Assembly (NCBI GenBank): GCA_029239875.1 | Contig: JARBUD010000023.1 | Span: 1 to 64,000, forward strand | DNA length: 64,000 bases | From: Xanthobacteraceae bacterium | GTDB lineage: Bacteria; Pseudomonadota; Alphaproteobacteria; Rhizobiales; Xanthobacteraceae | Direction: 5' to 3' | Shown: one piece after another, positions 29,453 to 40,343 of the stretch | Position numbering within the stretch: the first letter of the stretch is position 1 | Layout of the letters: each line of letters begins with the position of its first letter | Notes under the pieces: model-generated | Told to the model about the DNA's origin: nothing | Database searches by the model: none | The model's input: only the letters and a program-made list of their open reading frames with translations | Position numbers and translations under genes: made by a program

Positions 29453-30535
29453 GATCGCTCCGCGTTTCTTTTGCGGTTGTTGGGGCGCACGAAGGGCTGG
29501 CACCGCAACGACGCCGCTTGCGCGGCACCGGGGTCGGCTGCCTTCTGTGCGAATGAAAAGTGTGACGAGCCGGCGCGGGTCGTCGGTCAATCGCGTCGGG
29601 TCAATCGCTCGACGCTGTCATTAGACGACCGACGTCCCCGCCTCAACCGGGCGGTTCACGGAAGACCGCGGGTGCGGAACGAGCGCAACACAACAGGGGG
29701 TCCCAGAGCTCCTTGGCGATCCGTCCATCCTCGGTCGGACCGGCGATGCAATCTGGGCACGCATCCCCTCGCGCGTTCGTTCGCGTAATCATAGCAGCCC
29801 CTTCACGGCAAGATCGTTGCCGTCCCTAGCAGTCTTCATTCTTGTGGATGCACCTATATGCGTAAGCTGTTACGCACTACACCCGCAGCTGCCCTCTGGA
29901 AACCATAGCAGTCTGCGCTGTTCCGCCAGAAACGGTGCGAAACATGGAGGAGGACAGGTGATGATTACAGCACACAACTTCCTCCTCACGTAAAATGAGC
30001 AGTTGGAAAACTCAACTTTTCGCTGAGGTGCCCGGCAGGACCGGGATGAAGACAACATACACAGCGGCCCCCGCCTGCGCAACGCCGTTGGTGCGCGTCT
30101 CGCCGCTTCGGGGTGCCGCGGGAGCCGAATCAGGCGCCTAAAATAGAACCATCAGCCGGCAAATCTCTGAGTCGCTTGCAAGATTCTGCGACGCTTCGTG
30201 ACGGCTCTTTCCGCAGCTAATTTTCGCGCCCGAGGGGGCGGGTAGGGAGACTCCCTGCCGATTCGGAAGGGCCGGTTCCGTGTGGACCACAAGTTATTGA
30301 TTTAGTTTGCATATCTCTGCGCGGCCGCTGGCCGTCGCATCGGGCGGCGGGCAGGTTTGCCGGCTGCTTCGGGGCGTCCTGGGAGTCAAGGGCGTGCGCT
30401 CCGTTGCACACGGGATCATTTCCGTCGCTACCGCGATGTGACGGTTCTGCAACAGGGCGTCGGGGCGACCGTGAGTGGCGGGGGCGCCCGCCAGACGCCG
30501 CCTGGCTGCCGCAGCGGGTGAGGTCGCGCCAACGC
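29453..30535. other. Long intergenic region between rpsT and dnaA
   Basis: About 1.1 kb without a convincing gene, lower in GC than its surroundings at 29840-30040 and 30140-30320. It must hold the dnaA promoter. Two DnaA-box-like strings are visible: TTGTGGATGC at 29842-29851 and the palindrome TGTGGACCACA at about 30281-30291, next to an AT-rich run (30292-30315). It is a candidate replication origin or dnaA control region, but the boxes are few and imperfect. Confidence 0.35.
29859..29876. promoter_or_regulatory. 18-bp palindrome upstream of dnaA
   Basis: TGCGTAA-GCTG-TTACGCA has perfect 7-bp arms around a 4-base centre, the geometry of a dimeric regulator site. The 16 bases ATGCGTAAGCTGTTAC also occur at 10527-10542. 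It lies about 400 bp upstream of the dnaA start, close to a DnaA-box-like string. The cognate protein is unknown. Confidence 0.45.
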
Positions 30536-30563
30536 AAAAAAAGCCCGGCCTGGCGGCCGGGCT
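30536..30563 (-). terminator. Rho-independent terminator of rpsT
   Basis: On the minus strand the sequence after rpsT forms AGCCCGGCC-GCCA-GGCCGGGCT followed by a T-run (A-run 30536-30542 on the plus strand). It is the strongest intrinsic terminator in this part of the window. Confidence 0.92.
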
Positions 30564-30598
30564 CCGTAAACTCTTGGTTGCAGACCGCGAAGGTGCGA

Positions 30599-30865
30599 TC
30601 AGGCGCCCAGCTTGGCGAGACGCTGAGCGAGGCGCGAGACCTTGCGCGAGGCGGTGTTCTTGTGGAGCACGCCCTTCTGGGCAGCCCGCATGATCTCCGG
30701 CTCTGCGGCCTTGAAGGCGACATCCGCAGCAGTGCGGTCGCCGGAGGCGATGGCCTCCTCGATCTTGCGCACGAAGGTGCGCATCCGCGAGCGGCGGTTC
30801 TTGTTGACCTCGGTGCGGCGCTCGATCTTGCGGGCCGCTTTCTTGGCGGAAGGCGTATTGGCCAT
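30599..30865 (-). CDS. rpsT: 30S ribosomal protein S20
   Basis: An 88-aa basic protein: [17 protein letters not shown], then [13 protein letters not shown] and [18 protein letters not shown], all diagnostic for bS20, which binds 16S rRNA. It is usually placed next to dnaA in Rhizobiales, as here. A clear intrinsic terminator follows. Confidence 0.97.
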   Translation of the reverse strand: MANTPSAKKAARKIERRTEVNKNRRSRMRTFVRKIEEAIASGDRTAADVAFKAAEPEIMRAAQKGVLHKNTASRKVSRLAQRLAKLGA

Positions 30866-31058
30866 CGGCCATCCTCTTCGTCGTCGCAGGAACGGGCGAG
30901 CCGCTCGTGCCGGAATGTGATTGCAAAAGCTGATGCGAGCCTGCCCCGGAGGAGCCCCGCGTGAGTGGCGGGCTTATAGTCGCGGGGGGGCGCCGCGTCA
31001 ACATGAAAGGCGCGCGGCACCGCCCTTCGCAAAACGCCTAGCGGTTTTGGCAAAACGC

Positions 31059-31832
31059 CTAGCGGTTCTGGAACGAGGCGCCGCGCTTCTCGGCGAAGGC
31101 GGCCATGCCCTCCTTCTGGTCCGCCGTGGCGAACAGCGCCTGGAACAGCCGGCGCTCGAATCGGATGCCTTCCGCCAGCGTGGTCTCGAGCGCCCGGTCG
31201 ACGCTCTCCTTGGCCATCATCACCGCCGGCAGTGACAGGCCGGCGATGACGTCGGCAACCTTCATCGCCTCCTCGCGCAGCGAGGCCAGCGGCACGACGC
31301 GCGAGACGAGGCCGTAGCGGTCCGCCTCGTCGGCTGTCAGCGTACGGCCGGTGAGCACCATCTCCATCGCCTTGGCCTTGCCGACCGCGCGGGTGAGGCG
31401 CTGCGAGCCGCCGGCGCCGGGCATGATGCCGAGCTGGATCTCCGGCTGGCCGAAGCGGGCATTGTCGGCGGCGAGGATGATGTCGCACATCATGGCGATC
31501 TCGCAGCCGCCGCCCAGCGCATAGCCGGCCACCGCCGCCACCACCGGCTTGCGGCAGCGCGACAGCCGCTCCCAGGAGGTGATGAAGTCATCGACATAGG
31601 TCGCAGGGAAGGTCAGCGCCTGCATCTCCTTGATGTCGGCGCCGGCGGCGAAGACGCGTTCCGAGCCGGTCAGCACGATGCAGCCGATGCCGGCATCGGC
31701 CTCGAAGGCGTCGAGCGCCCGGCCGAGCTCGGCGATGAGCGCCGAATTCAGCGCGTTGAGCGCCTTCGGCCGGTTCAGCGTGATGACGCCGACGCGCCCG
31801 TTGGTCTCGACGAGGATGTTGTCATAGGCCAT
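31059..31832 (-). CDS. Enoyl-CoA hydratase
   Basis: A 257-aa crotonase-fold enzyme for hydration of 2-enoyl-CoA in fatty-acid beta-oxidation. The oxyanion-hole region is AAGADIKEM, and the catalytic glutamates are in GGGCEIAMMCD and GQPEIQLGIMPGAGGSQRL. It ends in MAAFAEKRGASFQNR, as in short-chain enoyl-CoA hydratases. It follows mutM by 13 bp on the same strand. The order mutM-echA-rpsT-dnaA is widespread in the Hyphomicrobiales. Confidence 0.94.
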   Translation of the reverse strand: MAYDNILVETNGRVGVITLNRPKALNALNSALIAELGRALDAFEADAGIGCIVLTGSERVFAAGADIKEMQALTFPATYVDDFITSWERLSRCRKPVVAAVAGYALGGGCEIAMMCDIILAADNARFGQPEIQLGIMPGAGGSQRLTRAVGKAKAMEMVLTGRTLTADEADRYGLVSRVVPLASLREEAMKVADVIAGLSLPAVMMAKESVDRALETTLAEGIRFERRLFQALFATADQKEGMAAFAEKRGASFQNR

Positions 31833-31845
31833 GGCGCGGCGGCTC

Positions 31846-32745
31846 CTATCGCTGACATGTCGCACAGTAAAAGGTGGAGCGCCCGCTCTGCACAAGCCGG
31901 GCGATGGTGCCGCGGCAGCCGGGGTTCAGGCAGGCCTCGCCCTCGCGGTCATAGGCGCGGAAGGTGTGCTGGAAATAGCCGAGCGTGCCGTCGACCTGCG
32001 CATGGTCGCGCAGCGTCGAGCCGCCGGCGGCGATCGCCTCCTCCAGCACGTCGCGGACGATATCGACCAGCCGGCGCGTGGCGGCGGTCGGCTTGCCGGC
32101 TGCGGTGACGAGGCTCGCGGCCTGCCGTTCGGGCGAGAGGCCGGCGCGGTGCAGCGCCTCGCACACATAGATGTTGCCGAGCCCGGCGACGACCTTCTGG
32201 TCGAGCAGCGCCGCCTTGATCGGCGTGCGTCGTCCGGCGAGCGCGCGGGCGAGCCCTTCCGCGTTGAAATCAGTGCCGAGCGGCTCCGGGCCGATGTCAC
32301 GGAACAGCGGGTGTTCTTCGAGGGAGGCGCGTGGCACCAGCAGCATGGCACCGAAGCGGCGCGGGTCGTTGTAGACGACCTCGATGCCGCCCTCCATGCG
32401 GAAGGCCACATGGTCGTGCGCGGACGCCTTGGAGCGGGCCATGACGAAGTCGCCGGGCGTGGAGGGCACACCCTCGTCCGGCTCGATGCGGAAGGAGCCG
32501 GACATGCCGAGATGCATGACCAGCACCTCCGGCGCCGCGCCGTCCTCCGGCTCGATGTCGGCGACGAGATATTTGGCGCGGCGGCCGAGCCTGCCGATGC
32601 GCCGGCCGGTCAGCCGCTCGGCGAAGCGTTCGGGCAGGGGCCAGCGCAGGTCCGGGCGGCGGGCGACGGCGGCGAGGATGCGCCGGCCTTCCATCACCGG
32701 GGCGAGCCCGCGCCGGACGGTCTCGACTTCAGGCAGCTCGGGCAT
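31846..32745 (-). CDS. mutM: Formamidopyrimidine-DNA glycosylase
   Basis: A 299-aa repair enzyme that removes oxidised purines such as 8-oxoguanine. It starts [14 protein letters not shown], where the N-terminal proline is the catalytic nucleophile. It has [26 protein letters not shown] (helix-two-turn-helix) and the C-terminal zinc finger CLNPGC...FYCATC. Complete. Confidence 0.97.
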   Translation of the reverse strand: MPELPEVETVRRGLAPVMEGRRILAAVARRPDLRWPLPERFAERLTGRRIGRLGRRAKYLVADIEPEDGAAPEVLVMHLGMSGSFRIEPDEGVPSTPGDFVMARSKASAHDHVAFRMEGGIEVVYNDPRRFGAMLLVPRASLEEHPLFRDIGPEPLGTDFNAEGLARALAGRRTPIKAALLDQKVVAGLGNIYVCEALHRAGLSPERQAASLVTAAGKPTAATRRLVDIVRDVLEEAIAAGGSTLRDHAQVDGTLGYFQHTFRAYDREGEACLNPGCRGTIARLVQSGRSTFYCATCQR

Positions 32746-32774
32746 GGAAGCGCGGTTTCCTCAGCAAGCACTCT

Positions 32775-33395
32775 TTATATAGGGAGGTCGCGCAGGAAGC
32801 GCCTCAGCTCGTCGATGCCGGTGAAGCAGTGGGCGCGCAGGCCGGCGGCGAGCGCCCCCTCCACATTGGCGATCTTGTCGTCGATCATCACCGCTTCCTC
32901 CGGCGCGACGCCGTAGAGCGTGGCGACACCTTTATATATGGCGGGAGCGGGCTTCTTGCCGCCGAACTCGGCCGCGACGTGCATGGCCGGGCCGAACACC
33001 TCGCGCAGCCCCGGCACCAGCACGTCGAAATGCTCCCTCATGATGAAGCCGTTATTCGTCAGCAGCGCGATTGCGACGCGCTCGCGCAGCCCGGCCACGA
33101 GATTGACCATCTCCATGTCGAGCGTCATGGCGAGCGCGCGGGTGCGCAGCCAGTCCTCGCGCCCGAACGGCACGCCCAGCGCCGCGCCGATGGCGGCGAC
33201 ATAGGCGTCGGGGCTGAGCTCGCCGGTGTCGGAGGCGTCCTCGATGCCGCTGGTCCAGATCAGCCGCTCGATATCGGCGATGGAGAGCCCCGCCATCCGC
33301 GCTATGGCGGCGCGGCGCGCGTCGACGTCGTAGCGCAGCATCACGTCGTCCATGTCGAAGACGAGGAGGCGCGGAGGGGAGGGGGTGTCGTTCAT
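32775..33395 (-). CDS. HAD-superfamily hydrolase (subfamily IA)
   Basis: A 206-aa haloacid dehalogenase-like phosphatase. Motif I is LVFDMDDVML (nucleophile Asp13 region), motif II LLTNNG, motif III lysine in FGGKKPAP, and motif IV VMIDDKIANVEGA. The cap between motifs I and II is helical. The substrate is unknown. It ends 30 bp before mutM on the same strand. Confidence 0.88.
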   Translation of the reverse strand: MNDTPSPPRLLVFDMDDVMLRYDVDARRAAIARMAGLSIADIERLIWTSGIEDASDTGELSPDAYVAAIGAALGVPFGREDWLRTRALAMTLDMEMVNLVAGLRERVAIALLTNNGFIMREHFDVLVPGLREVFGPAMHVAAEFGGKKPAPAIYKGVATLYGVAPEEAVMIDDKIANVEGALAAGLRAHCFTGIDELRRFLRDLPI

Positions 33396-33421
33396 CGCCG
33401 CCTGCTGATCCGCATGAACAA

Positions 33422-33529
33422 CCTCACCCTGACGTGCCCGGCGTTTCGCCGGGCCTCGAAGGATGTTCGTCCGGGTGCGCTATCACGAGCAGCCTTCGAG
33501 GCTCGCTGCGCTCGCACCTCAGGATGAGG
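33422..33529. repeat. Intergenic palindromic repeat, family B, copy 2
   Basis: It shares the CCTCGAAGGATG core, and its right end CTCGCTGCGCTCGCACCTCAGGATGAGG matches the copy at 45032-45133. The inner hairpin reads CCCGGCG...CGCCGGG, so the loop arms differ but co-vary. It lies between the HAD gene and the IalB-like gene. Confidence 0.85.
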
Positions 33530-33581
33530 GGGCATTGAGGGGAAAGCCGTCAGAGTAAGGCATCCCCACAAGCCGCCCGCC

Positions 33582-34097
33582 TCACGGCAGCGCGTCGAAG
33601 CCCTCGCCGAAGCCCTTGAGGCTGAGCGGGATGCCGATGCCTTCCTCCGGCGTCTGGAAGACGATGAAGGTGGCGTTCTGGCCGTTGCGTAGCTGGCCGA
33701 TCAGCTTGTCGTCCATTACCACCTCGGCGACGCAGCCATTCGGCACGCAGCGCACGAAGCCGGCGCGGCCGACATCGGCATTGTCGATCTTCAGCCCGAG
33801 GCCCGAGGGCAGCAGCACGCCGAGTGGCGCGAGCACGCGCAGAAGCCGGCTCTTCTGGTCCACCGTCTTCAGCACGATCACGGTGAGGCCGACATTGGGG
33901 CGGTCGTCCGCCTGCACGCTCTGCAGCAGCACGCACTGCTCCGACTGGGCGCCCGGGGGCGTGTCGCAGCGAATCTGCCACTCACCGTGCACGGAGCGCA
34001 CGACCCCCTGCGCCGCCGCGCCGTCGGCTGTGGCGATCAAGGCGGCTGCGGCAAGCACCGCGAAGAAGGCTGAACGGAGTGCCGCATAGCCGGGCAT
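33582..34097 (-). CDS. IalB-family (invasion-associated locus B) periplasmic protein
   Basis: A 171-aa protein with a signal peptide (cut near ADGAAAQ). The mature part has VHGEWQIRCDTPPGAQSEQCVLLQS, PLGVLLPSGLGLKID, and RCVPNGCVAEVVM, the spacing and cysteines of the IalB family. IalB was named in Bartonella for erythrocyte invasion, but the family is widespread in non-pathogenic Rhizobiales, where the role is not defined. ATG 34097 has GGGAGAG just upstream. Confidence 0.85.
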   Translation of the reverse strand: MPGYAALRSAFFAVLAAAALIATADGAAAQGVVRSVHGEWQIRCDTPPGAQSEQCVLLQSVQADDRPNVGLTVIVLKTVDQKSRLLRVLAPLGVLLPSGLGLKIDNADVGRAGFVRCVPNGCVAEVVMDDKLIGQLRNGQNATFIVFQTPEEGIGIPLSLKGFGEGFDALP

Positions 34098-34346
34098 GGC
34101 TCTCTCCCGAAAAGTGTCGTCGCTTAAGTCTTCTAAAGAATCGCCAGCGGCGGACAAGGCGAATCGTGCCGAGCCCCTGCCGGGGCCGGCGGAGCGGGGC
34201 GCGTACAACGCCCCAGAGCCGTGTCAACAATGCGGCCGAGAATGCGGGATCGTCCTGCGCCGCGCAGGTAGAACGTTTCCAGCCACCGACGTCATGTCGC
34301 AGGAGGGGACGGGTCGTGGCGCGTTGCCCAGGTGTCCTTTTTGTGT

Positions 34347-34360
34347 TTGATGAGGATCAA
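34347..34360. promoter_or_regulatory. FNR/FixK box upstream of the cta operon
   Basis: TTGAT-GAGG-ATCAA matches the FNR/FixK consensus TTGAT-N4-ATCAA at every defined position. It ends 56 bp before the ctaC start, a position where a CRP/FNR-family protein could activate or block the promoter. Oxygen-dependent control of the aa3 oxidase is inferred. Confidence 0.7.
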
Positions 34361-34416
34361 ATGCCACTGGCCCGGCACGCGGTTTTCACGGTCATGGCCG
34401 GGTCGCGGGGGATTTG

Positions 34417-35325
34417 ATGGGAGTGACGATCGCGATGAATTCGTGGATCCGCAATGCTGCGCGCATGGCCGCCGGCCTTGCCGGAGGTGTCTTCGGCATG
34501 TTCGTGCTGGCGCTGGCCGGCACCGGGGCGGCACTGGCGGGCACGGGGCAGCCCTCGCCGTGGCAGATCAATCTTCAAGGAGCCGCCTCTCCGGTGATGG
34601 AGAGCATCCACTCCTTCCACTTCTTCCTTCTGGTCATCATCGTCGCCGTCGTCCTTCTGGTGCTGGTGCTGCTGGTCGTCGTGATGGTCAAGTTCAACGA
34701 GAAGGCCAATCCGGTGCCTTCTCGGACCACCCACAACACGTTGATCGAGGTGCTGTGGACCGTCGTCCCGGTGCTCATCCTGGTGGCGATCGCGATCCCG
34801 TCCTTCCGTCTGCTGTTCCTGCAGCTCGACCTGCCGAAGGCCGACCTCACCGTGAAGGTGACGGGGCACCAGTGGTACTGGTCCTATGAATATCCCGACA
34901 ACGGTCCCTTCAGCTTCGACAGCCTGATGGTGCAGACCGCCGATCTGAAGCCGGACCAGCCGCGTCTGCTCTCCGTCGACAACGAGGTGGTGGTGCCGGT
35001 CAACAAGATCGTGCGCATCCAGGTCACCGCCGCCGACGTGATCCACTCCTTCGCCCTGCCGTCGTTCGGCGTGAAGATCGACGCCCTGCCGGGCCGCCTG
35101 AACGAAAGCTGGTTCCAGGCGACCAAGGAGGGGGTGTATTATGGCCAGTGTTCGGAGCTGTGCGGGCGCGACCATGCCTTCATGCCGATCGCCATCCGCG
35201 TGGTGAGCGAGGCGGAATTCGCGACCTGGGTCGCCGAGGCCAAGCAGAAATTCGCCAGCACCGGCGCGCCGGCGCAGGTCGCGCAGGGCGAGCCGGCCGC
35301 CGGGCTGGTCGCCGCCACGCGCTAA
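34417..35325 (+). CDS. ctaC: Cytochrome c oxidase subunit II
   Basis: A 302-aa CuA-bearing subunit of the aa3-type oxidase. A signal peptide (to about residue 40) is followed by two membrane helices (about 68-95 and 110-130) and a periplasmic cupredoxin domain. The CuA ligands are visible in VIHSFALPSF and YGQCSELCGRDHAFM. GHQWYWSYEYPD carries the aromatic electron-entry patch. Start ambiguity: TTG 34414, ATG 34417 (chosen) and ATG 34435. Confidence 0.95.
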   Translation: MGVTIAMNSWIRNAARMAAGLAGGVFGMFVLALAGTGAALAGTGQPSPWQINLQGAASPVMESIHSFHFFLLVIIVAVVLLVLVLLVVVMVKFNEKANPVPSRTTHNTLIEVLWTVVPVLILVAIAIPSFRLLFLQLDLPKADLTVKVTGHQWYWSYEYPDNGPFSFDSLMVQTADLKPDQPRLLSVDNEVVVPVNKIVRIQVTAADVIHSFALPSFGVKIDALPGRLNESWFQATKEGVYYGQCSELCGRDHAFMPIAIRVVSEAEFATWVAEAKQKFASTGAPAQVAQGEPAAGLVAATR

Positions 35326-36984
<1,659 letters not shown>

Positions 36985-37132
36985 TCCGGCAGGACGTTGA
37001 GACGAGACTCGGCGCGATGAAGGTCGCGCCGGTCGCACGATAGGGCAGGGAGACGGGCCGTCCGATACGGGTCCTCCCCCGCCGCAGTCGCATCGCCGGA
37101 CGCCTGACGTCGCGCGATGCCGGAGTGAAGTG

Positions 37133-38068
37133 ATGAGCGACGTCGCCTCGCGCGAATACGAGCTGAGCCGCACCGGGCCGTCGCAGGCCTCGGTGTCGGA
37201 CTATGTCGCGCTGCTGAAGCCGCGGGTCATGTCGCTGGTGATCTTCACCGCGCTCGTCGGCATCGTGCGCGCGCCGGGCGAGGTGCATCCGGTCATCGCC
37301 TTCACCGCGCTGCTGTGCATCGCCATCGGCGCCGGCGCCTCTGGCGCGCTCAACATGTGGTGGGATGCGGACATCGACGCGGTGATGAGCCGCACCAAGC
37401 GCCGCCCGATTCCTGCCGGCCGGGTGACGCCGGGCGAGGCGCTCGCCTTCGGCATGACGCTCGCCGTCGGCTCGGTGCTGGTGCTCGGCCTGCTGGTGAA
37501 CGAGCTCGCCGCCGCGCTGCTCGCCTTCACCATCTTCTTCTACATCGTCATCTACACGATGTGGCTGAAGCGCTGGACGCCGCAGAACATTGTCATCGGC
37601 GGCGCCGCCGGGGCCTTCCCGCCCATGGTGGGCTGGGCCGCCGCCTCGGGCGGCATCGGCCTGGAGAGCGTGCTGCTCTTCCTCATCATCTTCTTCTGGA
37701 CCCCGCCGCACTTCTGGGCGCTGGCGCTGTACAAGTCCGGCGACTACGAGCGCGCCGGCGTGCCCATGCTCCCGGTCGTCGCCGGCACCGCCGAGACCCG
37801 CCGCCAGATCCTGCTCTACACGCTGATCCTGGTGCCGCTCGCCATGTCGCCCTTCTTCCTGGGCATGGCGGGGATCGGCTACGGGATCGTCTCGGGCGTC
37901 ACCGGCGCGCTGATGCTGCTGCTCGCGGTGCAGGTCTATCGCCGCCGCGAGGGTGCTCCGGCCGAGCAGGCCGCCAGGCGCCTGTTCGGCTTCTCCATCC
38001 TCTATCTCTTCCTGCTCTTCGCCGTGCTCCTGGTGGAGGCGGTGGCGCCGGCCGGGTTCGGGCTCTGA
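37133..38068 (+). CDS. ctaB: Protoheme IX farnesyltransferase (haem O synthase)
   Basis: A 311-aa UbiA-family prenyltransferase with about nine membrane helices. [21 protein letters not shown] is the prenyl-diphosphate/Mg-binding aspartate motif, and [17 protein letters not shown] and [25 protein letters not shown] are typical of CtaB. It adds a farnesyl group to haem b to make haem O, the precursor of haem a for the oxidase. GGAG is 9 bases before ATG 37133. Confidence 0.96.
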   Translation: MSDVASREYELSRTGPSQASVSDYVALLKPRVMSLVIFTALVGIVRAPGEVHPVIAFTALLCIAIGAGASGALNMWWDADIDAVMSRTKRRPIPAGRVTPGEALAFGMTLAVGSVLVLGLLVNELAAALLAFTIFFYIVIYTMWLKRWTPQNIVIGGAAGAFPPMVGWAAASGGIGLESVLLFLIIFFWTPPHFWALALYKSGDYERAGVPMLPVVAGTAETRRQILLYTLILVPLAMSPFFLGMAGIGYGIVSGVTGALMLLLAVQVYRRREGAPAEQAARRLFGFSILYLFLLFAVLLVEAVAPAGFGL

Positions 38069-38090
38069 GCGCATGCTGGCGAGGACCCCC

Positions 38091-38273
38091 ATGGCGGATG
38101 AGAACAAGAAGCCGGAGCCGCAGGACGACGGCGTGGTGCTCACCGACGAGCAGAAGCGCCGCCGGCGTGCGCGCTCCATCGCCATCGCGGTCGTGCTCGG
38201 CGCGCTCTGCGTGCTGTTCTACGTCGTGACCATCGTGAAGCTCGGCCCGGCCGTGCTGGTCCGGCCGCTGTGA
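38091..38273 (+). CDS. Small membrane protein of the cta operon (CoxF-like)
   Basis: A 60-aa protein with a charged N-terminus (VVLTDEQKRRRRARS) and one membrane helix (about 31-52). Rhizobial oxidase operons have a small gene, often called coxF, between ctaB and ctaG; position and layout fit. It starts 22 bp after ctaB and ends 7 bp before ctaG. A role in oxidase assembly or stability is inferred. Confidence 0.75.
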   Translation: MADENKKPEPQDDGVVLTDEQKRRRRARSIAIAVVLGALCVLFYVVTIVKLGPAVLVRPL

Positions 38274-38280
38274 GGCAGTG

Positions 38281-38919
38281 ATGGCGGAAGACCCCGGCAT
38301 GCCCCCAGAGACGCCCGCTGAGACGCCTCTCGCCACGCCCCGCGCGAAGCCGCGGACGAGGAATCACCGGCTGGTGGCGGTCAGCTGCGCCGCCTTCGTC
38401 GCGGCGATGGTCGGCGCGTCCTACGCTGCCGTGCCGCTCTACCAGATGTTCTGCCAGATCACCGGTTTCGGCGGCGCCACCCGTGTCGCCACCGAGGCGC
38501 CCGCCCATCCACTGGAGCGCACGCTCGAGATCCGCTTCGACGCCAATGTGGCGCCGGGCCTCGACTGGAGCTTCGAGCCGGAGGTGCGTTCGATGACGGT
38601 GCGCGTCGGCGAGACCAAGATGGCCTTCTACCGCGCCCACAACCGCAGCGACCGGCCGCTGACGGCGAGCGCGACCTACAACGTGACGCCGGCCCAGTCC
38701 GGCTACCATTTCGCCAAGACGCAGTGCTTCTGCTTCACCGAGCAGACGCTGCAGCCGGGCGAGACCCTCGACATGCCGGTCGTCTTCTTTGTCGATCCCG
38801 CTTTCGTGGAGGATCCGGAGATGGCGGGCGTCAAGACGATCACGCTTTCCTACACCTTCTTCCAGAAGGCGGCGCCGGTGGCCGCGGGCACGGAGAAGGC
38901 CGGAAAGACCCCCTTGTGA
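38281..38919 (+). CDS. ctaG: Cytochrome c oxidase assembly protein CtaG (Cox11 type)
   Basis: A 212-aa copper chaperone with an N-terminal membrane anchor (about 36-58) and a periplasmic beta-domain. FCQITGFGG follows the anchor, and the copper-binding motif is in AKTQCFCFTEQTL, with PVVFFVDP after it. Cox11 inserts CuB into subunit I. A GTG at 38278 just before the ATG is an alternative start. Confidence 0.95.
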   Translation: MAEDPGMPPETPAETPLATPRAKPRTRNHRLVAVSCAAFVAAMVGASYAAVPLYQMFCQITGFGGATRVATEAPAHPLERTLEIRFDANVAPGLDWSFEPEVRSMTVRVGETKMAFYRAHNRSDRPLTASATYNVTPAQSGYHFAKTQCFCFTEQTLQPGETLDMPVVFFVDPAFVEDPEMAGVKTITLSYTFFQKAAPVAAGTEKAGKTPL

Positions 38920-38989
38920 CGGGCAGAACGCCACATTGCGGCCGCAACGCCGGCCCGCTAGAGAAGTAGACGAACGGAGAGCGCGACCC

Positions 38990-39826
38990 ATGGCCGAGGC
39001 CCACGCCAGACACCACGACTACCATATCGTCGACCCGAGCCCGTGGCCGGCCGTCGTATCGGTGTTCGCCTTCGTCCTCGCGGCCGGCGCCGTGTTCTGG
39101 ATGCACGGCCAGCTCACCATCCTGGTGATGGTCGTCGGCCTGATCGGCGTCGTCTACACCATGTGCGTGTGGTGGCGGGACATCATCCGCGAGGCCGAGC
39201 ATGGGCATGCGCACACGCCGGTGGTGCAGCTCCACTATCGCTACGGCATGATCCTGTTCATCGCCTCCGAGGTGATGTTCTTCGTTGCCTGGTTCTGGGC
39301 CTTCTTCGACGCCGCGCTGTTCCCCGGCGAAGCGATCAACTATGCCCGGGCCGAGTTCACTGGCGGGCATTGGCCGCCGAACGGCATCGAGACCTTCAAC
39401 CCGTGGCACCTGCCGCTGCTCAACACGCTGATCCTGCTGACCTCGGGCACCACGCTGACCTGGGCGCACCACGCGCTGGTGCATGGCGACCGCGACAGCG
39501 CCAAGTGGGGCCTGTGGCTCACCGTCGGCCTCGGCGCGATCTTCTCCATGCTGCAGGCCTATGAGTACAGCCACGCGGAGTTCGCCTTCTCGGGCAACAT
39601 CTACGGCGCCACCTTCTTCATGGCGACCGGCTTCCACGGCTTCCACGTGATCGTCGGCACCATCTTCCTCGCCGTCTGCCTCGGTCGTCTCTATGCCGGT
39701 CACTTCACGCCGACCCATCATTTCGGCTTCGAGGCGGCGGCCTGGTACTGGCACTTCGTCGACGTGGTCTGGTTGTTCCTCTTCACCTTCATCTATGTGT
39801 GGGGCAGCTCGGGCGCGCCGCACTAG
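38990..39826 (+). CDS. ctaE: Cytochrome c oxidase subunit III
   Basis: A 278-aa subunit with seven membrane helices. HHDYHIVDPSPWP opens the protein; ASEVMFFVAWFWAFF, TWAHHALVHGDR, LQAYEY and TGFHGFHVIVG are conserved in subunit III; WYWHFVDVVWLFLF ends it. It stabilises the oxidase core. A strong terminator follows, so the cta operon ends here. Confidence 0.97.
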   Translation: MAEAHARHHDYHIVDPSPWPAVVSVFAFVLAAGAVFWMHGQLTILVMVVGLIGVVYTMCVWWRDIIREAEHGHAHTPVVQLHYRYGMILFIASEVMFFVAWFWAFFDAALFPGEAINYARAEFTGGHWPPNGIETFNPWHLPLLNTLILLTSGTTLTWAHHALVHGDRDSAKWGLWLTVGLGAIFSMLQAYEYSHAEFAFSGNIYGATFFMATGFHGFHVIVGTIFLAVCLGRLYAGHFTPTHHFGFEAAAWYWHFVDVVWLFLFTFIYVWGSSGAPH

Positions 39827-39847
39827 CCCGACGGTACATTCTGGATC

Positions 39848-39874
39848 GGGGGCGGCCACGTGCCGCCCCTTTTC
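39848..39874 (+). terminator. Rho-independent terminator after ctaE
   Basis: GGGGCGGC-CACGT-GCCGCCCC followed by TTTT, 22 bp after the ctaE stop. It separates the oxidase operon from the DUF983/SURF1 pair. Confidence 0.9.
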
Positions 39875-39941
39875 GTTTCAAGGCCCGCCATCGGGCGCAC
39901 TGCGGATTTTCAACCGCCGGGCAACGGAGTAGAAGCCGAGC

Positions 39942-40343
39942 ATGGACCTTCAGCCTTTCCACACCGGCGTGTCTCCCTACCAGGCGGGACTGACCTGCCG
40001 CTGCCCGCGCTGCGGGCGGGGGCGCCTGTTCAGCGGCTTCCTCAAGGTGGCGCCGTCCTGCGAGAATTGCGGGCTGGACTACAGCTTCGACGATTCCGGC
40101 GATGGCCCGGTGGTGTTCATCATCCTGGCCGCCGGCTCGCTGGTGGTCGGCCTCGCTCTCTGGGTCGAGCTGACCTGGCAGCCGCCGCTCTGGGTGCATG
40201 CCATGCTCTGGACGCCGCTGGTGCTGATCTCGACCCTCGGCCTGCTGCGCCCGCTGAAGGCAACGCTGATCGCGCTGCAATACGCCAAGCGTGCGCAGGA
40301 GGGGCGCCTCGACCAGGGGCATCCCGACAAGGGTGGGGCGTGA
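39942..40343 (+). CDS. DUF983 membrane protein
   Basis: A 133-aa protein with an N-terminal zinc-ribbon-like CRCPRCGRGRLF...CENCG and two membrane helices (about 56-75 and 82-102). DUF983 proteins regularly stand between subunit III and SURF1 genes in alphaproteobacteria, as here, which suggests a part in oxidase biogenesis. The stop overlaps the SURF1 start by 4 bp. Confidence 0.9.
   Translation: MDLQPFHTGVSPYQAGLTCRCPRCGRGRLFSGFLKVAPSCENCGLDYSFDDSGDGPVVFIILAAGSLVVGLALWVELTWQPPLWVHAMLWTPLVLISTLGLLRPLKATLIALQYAKRAQEGRLDQGHPDKGGA

Noticed and set aside
30217-31488. A 423-codon minus-strand frame over rpsT and echA
   Set aside because: It runs out of frame across two clear genes and a strong terminator. 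No known motif.
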